DNA from: Thermofilaceae archaeon
GTDB taxonomy: Archaea; Thermoproteota; Thermoprotei; Thermofilales; Thermofilaceae
Direction: 5' to 3'
DNA length: 7,075 bases
Assembly (NCBI GenBank): GCA_027027675.1
Contig: JALVKT010000187.1
Location: 1 to 7,075, forward strand
Below are positions 1 to 5,380 of this stretch, piece after piece. The notes under the pieces are model-generated. The model searched no databases. It worked only from the letters and a program-made list of their open reading frames with translations, and was not told the DNA's origin. The translations under genes and the position numbers were made by a program. Every line of letters begins with the position of its first letter. Position 1 is the first letter of the stretch.

Positions 1-2427
1 ACTACGCCCAGGCTCGGCGACGTCCCCTTCGCCATAGCCAACAGGGCCGTCTCGCTCTTCCCCCTCAACGGTTCACGCGTAGGCCTCCTCGCCGTGATGA
101 CGCACTGCCCCCTCTGCCTAAGCAAGAGGGAAAAACAGCTCATAGTATTCAACGAGAACCTTAAGATAGAGGCGAGGGCGACGATATGCCACGTCCTAGC
201 CGCCTACCCAAGGTCCCGGGGCACGCAGATACTCGTGATTAGGGACGACGGCTACGCCGACATATACACGCTCTCGCTTAACAAGACCAGCACCTACCCC
301 CTCAGGCTCTTCGACCCCGAAAAAGAGACGTTCGTCCCCGGCCGCGACGTGATGCTCGTCTACAGCTTCAAGTACGGCCAGGGACTCTACCTGAGAGTCG
401 CGCGCCCCGACAGGCTTGTGTGGAAGAAGAAGCTCGTGGTGCTGACCGGGTTTAAGCCCGTCGGCAAGCCCATCGCCAGCGTCGCCGCCAACGGCTTCTC
501 CACAGTACTCGTCAGGACGCCTGCAGGTGACAGGCTCGTAGTCTTCGACCCCACGACGGGGGAGACCGGGGTGTCGGAGGTGCCGCAGGACATAGGGTTC
601 GGCGGCGCAGCGCCCCGAAAAGTGGTGCTCTACAACTCCTACGGTGCACTCGTATACTCCCTCTCCACCCCCCGCAGCCTCTACAACGTCGTGGTAAAAG
701 TGCTTGGAGAGCGAAACCTGAAGGTCGAGGAGGCAAGCATAAGCATAGGGGGGAACGAGACACGCTGCCCCCAGGGAGTCTGCACGTTAAAGCTGCCGAG
801 GGGCACGTACACAGCCCGTGTAGAGGCGCCCGGCTTCGTAGGCAAAGACCTCACACTGAACGTCTCAGCTGACACCGTCGTCGAAGTAGTGCTTTACAGG
901 AAGCTCTACAGCGTCGCCGTCACAGCCGTCGACGAGAAAGGACGTCTGCTCCCAGCGAACATCACGGTTTACGACTCCAAGGGGCAGGTTGTCTACAGGG
1001 GCTCCTCCGGCGACGTCGCCCGGCTGCCCAGCGGCACCTACAGGGTGGAGGCGTCCTACGAGGGAGCCCTAAACTCGACCCTGATAAAGGTTGACGAGGA
1101 CACGGAGGTCACCCTGACCCTCCACACGGGCCGATACCTACTCGTAGTCACGGCCCCACCGGGCGTCACCCCGCGCATCACCGTTGTGGACAAGGCTTCG
1201 GGGGCCGCGGTGTTCAACGGAACAACGAGGAGGGCCGAGCTGGAGCTCAGGGGCGGCGTATACCTTGTAGAGGCGACCGCCCCCGGCTATACAGCCTTTA
1301 GGAGGGAGGTAGTGCTCACCGGGGACACGGAGATAAACGTGTCCATGGAGAAGCTTGAGAGCAGGGAGCTGAGAATAGTTGTCTACGGGCTCAGGGGGTG
1401 CCCGCACTGCAGAGAGGCAAACGCCTCGCTCACACGCATCTACGGCCACATAGACTTCAGGGAGATCTCCGCCGAGAAGAAGTACGCTAGCCAGTACGAG
1501 GAACTCTACGAGAAGCTCGGCGCAGGCAAGAAGCTCCTAGTCCCCCTCATACTTGTTTTCCGCGGCGACAAGCTCGTACTCGCCGCCGTCGGGTGGAACG
1601 GGGAGGAATGGTGGCGCAGCCTGCTCTCCAAGATAACCCCCGGACAAGTACTGGTGTACGACGACGAGGGCCGTATACACTACGTAGAGGTCGACCAGGC
1701 CCTCATAAGAGAGATCGTCTTCGGGAAAGCGGGGCAGGAGGCGGGCGCAAAGCCCCAGAGACGGAGCGGCCTCCTCCCACTAGTGCTGGCGCTCGCCGCC
1801 GCGGACTCCGTCAACCCCTGCACCTTCCTCGTCTTCACGGCCCTCCTCATACTCACAATGAGGGCCTCGGGGCGTAGCCGGATGATGGCTGCTGCCGCCG
1901 CCTTCATAGCCGCGGTCTACACGGTCTACCTGCTCCTAGGCCTAGGCCTTCTCAAGGTCTTCGCAAGCCTCCCCTGGCTCAAGTACGCGCTGGCCCTCCT
2001 CGCCTTCGCCTTCGGCGCACAGTCCCTGTGGAGCGTCCGGGGCGGCGAGTTCCACTCCCCAGTACCCGAGAAGTGGAAGGGCAAGATAGAGAACTACCTC
2101 ACAGAGATAGCGCACAGGGGCAGCCCGCTCCTAGCATTCACGCTTGGAGCAGTGATAAGCCTCACGCTGCTCCCCTGCAGCAGCGGCCCATACCTAGTCG
2201 CCATGTACGCGCTCGCAAAGCTCCCCTTCGCAGAGGCCCTCCTCTACCTCGCCCTCTACAACGCCATATTCGTGGCTCCCCTCGTGGCGATACTCGTGGC
2301 CGTGGCGCTGGCAAGCAGGAAGATACGCGCGCTCATGAAGACGAGGACCAGGCTGCCGAAGTACTTCGAGGCGCTCGCCGGGCTACTGCTAATAGCTATA
2401 GGCGTCTACGTGCTCCTATACATGTAG
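1..2427 (+). CDS. Surface-exposed thioredoxin–CcdA (DsbD-like) fusion with PEGA-like repeats, 5' partial
   Basis: The frame is open from base 1, so the gene begins upstream and the ATG at 94 is internal; 808 residues are visible (numbered from base 1). Domains in order: a beta-propeller-like region (about 1-227); three PEGA/carboxypeptidase-regulatory-like beta repeats (about 228-301, 302-377, 378-452); a thioredoxin-like domain (about 453-575) with CPHC at 467-470 and a likely cis-proline at 515; and six hydrophobic helices (589-808). The helices carry the CcdA/DsbD cysteines: C607 in DSVNPCTF (helix 1) and C726 in LLPCSSGPY (helix 4). In this family the helices carry reducing equivalents from cytosolic thioredoxin to an outer thiol domain. 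I infer that the soluble part lies outside the membrane and that CPHC accepts the electrons. DsbD instead carries its thioredoxin domain at the C-terminus. Further cysteine pairs lie at 36/39 and 256/261. A signal peptide would lie upstream. The downstream kinase gene overlaps the stop by one base. The family call is firm; the substrate is unknown. Confidence 0.93.
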   Translation, partial: TTPRLGDVPFAIANRAVSLFPLNGSRVGLLAVMTHCPLCLSKREKQLIVFNENLKIEARATICHVLAAYPRSRGTQILVIRDDGYADIYTLSLNKTSTYPLRLFDPEKETFVPGRDVMLVYSFKYGQGLYLRVARPDRLVWKKKLVVLTGFKPVGKPIASVAANGFSTVLVRTPAGDRLVVFDPTTGETGVSEVPQDIGFGGAAPRKVVLYNSYGALVYSLSTPRSLYNVVVKVLGERNLKVEEASISIGGNETRCPQGVCTLKLPRGTYTARVEAPGFVGKDLTLNVSADTVVEVVLYRKLYSVAVTAVDEKGRLLPANITVYDSKGQVVYRGSSGDVARLPSGTYRVEASYEGALNSTLIKVDEDTEVTLTLHTGRYLLVVTAPPGVTPRITVVDKASGAAVFNGTTRRAELELRGGVYLVEATAPGYTAFRREVVLTGDTEINVSMEKLESRELRIVVYGLRGCPHCREANASLTRIYGHIDFREISAEKKYASQYEELYEKLGAGKKLLVPLILVFRGDKLVLAAVGWNGEEWWRSLLSKITPGQVLVYDDEGRIHYVEVDQALIREIVFGKAGQEAGAKPQRRSGLLPLVLALAAADSVNPCTFLVFTALLILTMRASGRSRMMAAAAAFIAAVYTVYLLLGLGLLKVFASLPWLKYALALLAFAFGAQSLWSVRGGEFHSPVPEKWKGKIENYLTEIAHRGSPLLAFTLGAVISLTLLPCSSGPYLVAMYALAKLPFAEALLYLALYNAIFVAPLVAILVAVALASRKIRALMKTRTRLPKYFEALAGLLLIAIGVYVLLYM
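682..1356 (+). repeat. Three consecutive PEGA-like protein repeats of about 75 residues
   Basis: This is a protein-level repeat inside the redox fusion gene. Each unit opens with an L/Y-rich beta strand (LYNVVVKV, LYSVAVTAV, RYLLVVTAP). Each then has a strand ending in a G-x-Y turn: LPRGTYTARVEAPGF, LPSGTYRVEASYEG and LRGGVYLVEATAPGY. Each closes with a T-E-V/I-type strand (DTVVEVVL, DTEVTLTL, DTEINVSM). The units lie at about 682-903, 904-1131 and 1132-1356. PEGA-type domains are typical of surface proteins of archaea and bacteria and act as beta-sandwich spacers or adhesive modules. Here they probably hold the thioredoxin domain relative to the cell envelope. Unit 1 also has a C-x4-C pair that could form a disulfide. 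Confidence 0.75.
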
Positions 2428-2436
2428 TGGAGACTG
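2425..2436 (+). promoter_or_regulatory. Stop/start overlap coupling the redox gene to the kinase gene
   Basis: The TAG stop of the redox gene (2425-2427) shares its G with a GTG (2427-2429) in the kinase frame. A second in-frame GTG lies at 2436, with GGAG only 3 bases before it. There is no separate Shine-Dalgarno sequence at usual distance and no room for a promoter outside coding DNA, so the kinase is probably translated by reinitiation from one transcript. Which GTG is used cannot be settled from sequence. Confidence 0.55.
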
Positions 2437-3716
2437 TGAAGCTGGAAGGCCTCAGAGAAAAAAGGTGGTACGCCGGCGGGGAGCCACAAAGGGCTTCCCT
2501 CAAGCCCCTGGGCAGGCACTTCATACTGGAAGCCTGGGGCGGGGGGAAGAGATACCTGGCCCCCCTCTCCCGGTGCCCCTGCTGCAGGGGACACGAGCTC
2601 CTAATAGACGGCGAGGAATACTGCGAAGCCGAGTGCTGCCAGGGCTTCATCGAAGACCTCAGCCGCGGAGCCATACCCGCGTTGAAGCTGGCAGGCACAC
2701 CGCCCCCTCCTCTAGGCCGGCCAGCGCCCCTCAGGGAGGACACCACAAACCCCCTCGTAACGTACCCCTCCCCCCTAGGCGCCGCCGTGCTCAAAGGTTA
2801 CAGGGAGGCTGAGCGGCACAACTACGAGCCCTACTTCTACAGGTACCTAGGCGGCTCAGGGATAACCCCGCCCTTCCAGGCATACTACCTCTACGGGGAC
2901 TCGCCGCTGGGCCTGTCCACCCTGCTCGTCAAGGGCGAGGACGGCGGCGCACCCTTCTACAGGGCGCTGCTGGCGCTACTCACAAGGGGGAGGCGCGTGA
3001 GCCTGGCCCGCGAGGCATCTCTAGCCACGGAGAGCCTGGCAAGGCTCCACGTCGAGATGAGAGCCTGCAGTGAATGGTGGTGCGGCTCCGGGGTCGCCGG
3101 GGAGGAGGACGTGGAGGAGTGGAAGCGCCGCCTAGAGTACTACCTCTCCGCCGCGCCCCGCGGAGAGCTCCGCGAAAGGGCTGCGGAGGCCCTTGAGAGG
3201 CTCGGAGAGTTCAGGGGGTGCCTGAAGGAGAGGATACACCAGGACCTCCACCTCTCCCAGTACATATACTCCGGCGACAAGTACCTCATAGTCGACTTCG
3301 AGGGCGAGCCCGGAAGGCCCGAAAAGTGGAGGGGGATGCTAGAGCCGCCAATCAGGGACTTCGCCTCCCTCCTCCGAAGCCTCTCCTACATAGCCTTCTT
3401 CGCCGTCAAGGAGGCCGAAGGGGCCGGCATGGAGGAGACGGCAGAGATGTTCCGCGAAAAAACGGGTGCCGCCGAGGCCGCCTCCAAGTGGGCCCGCGGA
3501 ACCGCGAGGCTCCTAGCGGCGAGCTACCTCGACGCCCTCGCAGGCCTCGGAGGAGCCGAGCTGGCGTGCGGGGCCCGGAGCCCCGAGGAGCTACTGAGGC
3601 TTGCGGAGCCCTGGCTCGTCGAGAGGGGCCTCTACGAGGTCTACTATGAGAGCATGTATAGGAGGGAAAACGTGGCAGCGGCGGCCTCAACGCTCGCCGC
3701 GCGCGTACCCCTATAG
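2427..3716 (+). CDS. Maltokinase-like (Mak/Pep2 family) sugar kinase with N-terminal cysteine cluster
   Basis: The product is about 429 residues, close to the roughly 450 usual for maltokinases. The N-terminus (LREKRWYAGGE) matches the R-x-R-W-F/Y-x-G cap signature of the family. The kinase core has a Brenner-type catalytic loop, RIHQDLHLSQ, with D273, and a metal-binding DFEGEP with D290, followed by EPPIRDFASLLRSLSY; Mak proteins have HGDYHLGQ and DFEGEP at these places. Family members phosphorylate maltose to alpha-maltose 1-phosphate with ATP, but relatives use glucose or glucosamine, so the substrate is open. I expect a cytosolic enzyme. C50, C52, C53, C66, C70 and C71 form an unusual cluster, and C214/C219 form another pair. 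The chosen GTG start overlaps the upstream TAG by one base, implying coupled translation; GTG at 2436, after a close GGAG, is the alternative. The frame is open upstream, but that is a shadow of the preceding gene. The converging neighbours are glycogen genes, which supports a glucan role. Confidence 0.85.
   Translation: METVKLEGLREKRWYAGGEPQRASLKPLGRHFILEAWGGGKRYLAPLSRCPCCRGHELLIDGEEYCEAECCQGFIEDLSRGAIPALKLAGTPPPPLGRPAPLREDTTNPLVTYPSPLGAAVLKGYREAERHNYEPYFYRYLGGSGITPPFQAYYLYGDSPLGLSTLLVKGEDGGAPFYRALLALLTRGRRVSLAREASLATESLARLHVEMRACSEWWCGSGVAGEEDVEEWKRRLEYYLSAAPRGELRERAAEALERLGEFRGCLKERIHQDLHLSQYIYSGDKYLIVDFEGEPGRPEKWRGMLEPPIRDFASLLRSLSYIAFFAVKEAEGAGMEETAEMFREKTGAAEAASKWARGTARLLAASYLDALAGLGGAELACGARSPEELLRLAEPWLVERGLYEVYYESMYRRENVAAAASTLAARVPL
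3711..3716. other. Shared palindromic stop region CTATAG of two convergent genes
   Basis: The hexamer CTATAG is its own reverse complement. On the plus strand it gives the last codon CTA (Leu) and stop TAG of the kinase gene. On the minus strand the same bases give the last codon CTA (Leu) and stop TAG of glycogen synthase. The genes therefore overlap by 6 bases, and there is no T-rich terminator between them. Transcripts from both sides presumably run into the opposite gene. Confidence 0.9.
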
Positions 3717-5360
3717 CTTTGCCTCCACGCTCCTCTTATACACCTCCAGGGCCATGGCGGCCGCGCTGTCCCACGTAAAGTGCTTCTCCACGCGCTCAAT
3801 GGCGTTCTTCCTCACGATCTCGCCAGCGTCGACCATCTCCTCCAGGAGCGCGCGCAGCTTCGGCTCACCTATCTTAGGCTCGTACCGGTCAATGTCGCCG
3901 GTCCGCGACGCCTCCATGAAGGCGAGCATGTCCCTCAGCGCGTCGCCGAGCTCGTAGGGGTCGCCCGGCCTCACGTGGAGGCCCGTGCCGCCGAGGCCGT
4001 GCCGCCTCAGGTCGAGCACTATCTCCTTCAGGCCCCCAACGGCGGACGCGACCACAGGGTTGCCCGTAGCCATGGCCTCGAGGGCCATTATCCCGAAGGG
4101 CTCCCACCTCGAGGGGGCCGCGAAGACGTCCGCCGACAAGTGGGCTAGCCTGTATATCGACGGAGCTATGCCGAAGACGACGCGGACGTTGTACGGGTAG
4201 TTCTTCGACGCCTCCACGAGCATGCGCGCGTACTCCTCGCCTCCCCACACGGGTAGGACGAGGAACACGAACTTCGCGTTCCCCAGGTCCTCGAGCACGC
4301 GGGGCACAGCCTCCACCAGGACGTCTATGCCCTTCTGGGTGCTAAGCCTGCCAGTGGTTATCACGAGGGGGCCGTCGGTCTCGAAGGGCTCCACCTTGCC
4401 GCCGTGCCTGAAGGGCGGGGCGAGCCACTCGCTAATCTTCTCGAACAGGGCCTTGTCGAGCTGCCTCGGCTCCGCGCCCGGGAGGTTGCCGAGCGCGTCC
4501 AGGAGGAAGTAGCGGCGCAGGTCGTGCCTCGTGAAGCCCTCCTTCTTGCCCGTGAAGCGGGCCAGCCTCTCCCCGTGGCGCCTGAGCACGTCCTCCCAGG
4601 CGCCCTGGTAGCTCCAATCCGTGCCGTTGTATATCACGCCGCTCTTGTCCTCCAAGTCCCAGCCCAGCCTGTTCAGGACGCCGTCCCTGTCCTCCCTCAG
4701 GTACGTCCTGCTAACAGTCACGAATACGTCGGACTCTATGGCCCCCAGCCTCTCCGCTATCCCCCTGGCGCGGCGCAGCGCCTCCTCCACGGTGAGCGTC
4801 AACGTCTTCCCCCCAAGCCTCACGGTGTGCCTGAAGCCGCGGTCAACCCCCGCCTTCTCCAGCATGTCGAGGCCTATCTCCTTCCCCACGAGGAGGTGTA
4901 TGTGGTACACGAAGCCCGGCCTCCACCCCGTCTCCGAGGTCTCCACCCTGGCCTTGAGGAGGGAGACCACGCTGTGCCAGTCGTGGAAGTGTATGACGTC
5001 CGGCCTGGAAAGGCCCAGCTTCTCATAGTTAAGGAGGAGCCAGCCCAGCCCCTTCGCCAGCAGCGCCACCTTATCCATCATCGTGTCCTCCGCGTACACG
5101 CGGGGGTCGTCCAGGGGCCCCCCCGAGAAAAGTATGAACTTCACCCCCCTCCACTCCCTGTAGCCCACCGAGACCTTCACGCCGTCCAGCTCAACCTCAA
5201 GCCTCTTCTCCTCGCCCCGAAGCCCCGCCGGCGCGTGGCTCGGCATAACGATTACCGCCTCCACGCCCCGCTTCACGAGGCTCGCGGCAAGGTTGGGCGG
5301 AACCTCGCCGAGGCCGCCCACCTTCACGACGGGCTTCGCCTCAAAGGTCAGCATCCACAC
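3711..5360 (-). CDS. glgA: Glycogen (starch) synthase, GT5 family
   Basis: The enzyme transfers glucose from a nucleotide sugar (ADP- or UDP-glucose) to the non-reducing end of alpha-1,4-glucan in the cytosol. With the start chosen here it has 549 residues and a GT-B layout. The N-terminal Rossmann domain opens with MLTFEAKPVVKVGGLGE, whose K13-VGGL is the GT5 sugar-nucleotide loop. The C-terminal domain has TTGRLSTQKG (R338 and K343, the phosphate-binding pair), then SRWEPFGIMALEAMATG (E420 and E428, the EX7E motif of retaining glycosyltransferases) and VVASAVGGLKE. GTG at 5360 is preferred because GGAGGT lies 7 bases upstream. GTG at 5378 or 5387 is possible, and the last would overlap the upstream gene by 7 bases. 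The link between the two domains (4347-4628) looks longer than in bacterial GlgA. The GH57 gene directly upstream on the same strand suggests one operon. Whether ADP- or UDP-glucose is preferred cannot be read from the sequence. Confidence 0.93.
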   Translation of the reverse strand: MWMLTFEAKPVVKVGGLGEVPPNLAASLVKRGVEAVIVMPSHAPAGLRGEEKRLEVELDGVKVSVGYREWRGVKFILFSGGPLDDPRVYAEDTMMDKVALLAKGLGWLLLNYEKLGLSRPDVIHFHDWHSVVSLLKARVETSETGWRPGFVYHIHLLVGKEIGLDMLEKAGVDRGFRHTVRLGGKTLTLTVEEALRRARGIAERLGAIESDVFVTVSRTYLREDRDGVLNRLGWDLEDKSGVIYNGTDWSYQGAWEDVLRRHGERLARFTGKKEGFTRHDLRRYFLLDALGNLPGAEPRQLDKALFEKISEWLAPPFRHGGKVEPFETDGPLVITTGRLSTQKGIDVLVEAVPRVLEDLGNAKFVFLVLPVWGGEEYARMLVEASKNYPYNVRVVFGIAPSIYRLAHLSADVFAAPSRWEPFGIMALEAMATGNPVVASAVGGLKEIVLDLRRHGLGGTGLHVRPGDPYELGDALRDMLAFMEASRTGDIDRYEPKIGEPKLRALLEEMVDAGEIVRKNAIERVEKHFTWDSAAAMALEVYKRSVEAKL

Positions 5361-5367
5361 GCTCCTA

Positions 5368-5373
5368 ACCTCC
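5368..5373 (-). promoter_or_regulatory. Shine-Dalgarno sequence GGAGGT for the glycogen synthase gene
   Basis: On the minus strand GGAGGT, a full six-base match to the archaeal anti-Shine-Dalgarno complement, ends 7 bases before GTG at 5360-5358. It lies in the short gap after the GH57 stop (5383-5381). It is the strongest ribosome-binding signal I see near this junction and decides the chosen start. A weaker GGTG lies before the alternative GTG at 5378. Confidence 0.6.
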
Positions 5374-5380
5374 GCCACGC

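Noticed and set aside
94..96. ATG at 94 as the start of the redox fusion gene
   Set aside because: The frame is open to base 1 with protein-like content, there is no Shine-Dalgarno sequence before it, and a start here would cut the propeller-like region and leave no signal peptide.
106..117. CPLC read as half of a zinc ribbon or rubredoxin knuckle
   Set aside because: No second CxxC pair follows at suitable distance, and the surroundings look like propeller strands; a disulfide or redox pair is more likely.
1593..1907. Short open frames in other frames around the thioredoxin/CcdA junction, both strands
   Set aside because: They are shadows of the strongly supported redox gene, with no credible ribosome-binding site or motif.
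1935..1950. Short tandem repeat of CTAGGC
   Set aside because: It simply encodes a Leu-Gly run in the second membrane helix; two copies are too few to suggest a separate function.
2028..2426. Upstream extension of the kinase frame back to a GTG at 2028
   Set aside because: The extension lies wholly inside the CcdA helices of the preceding gene, its translation is arginine- and proline-rich shadow sequence, and the kinase cap signature begins just after 2427.
3406..3690. Minus-strand open frame opposite the end of the kinase gene
   Set aside because: Its translation is arginine/proline-rich with no recognisable motif; the kinase on the other strand explains the sequence.
3690..3740. A terminator between the two convergent genes
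   Set aside because: There is no T-run of five or more on either strand and no convincing stem-loop; the coding regions overlap here.
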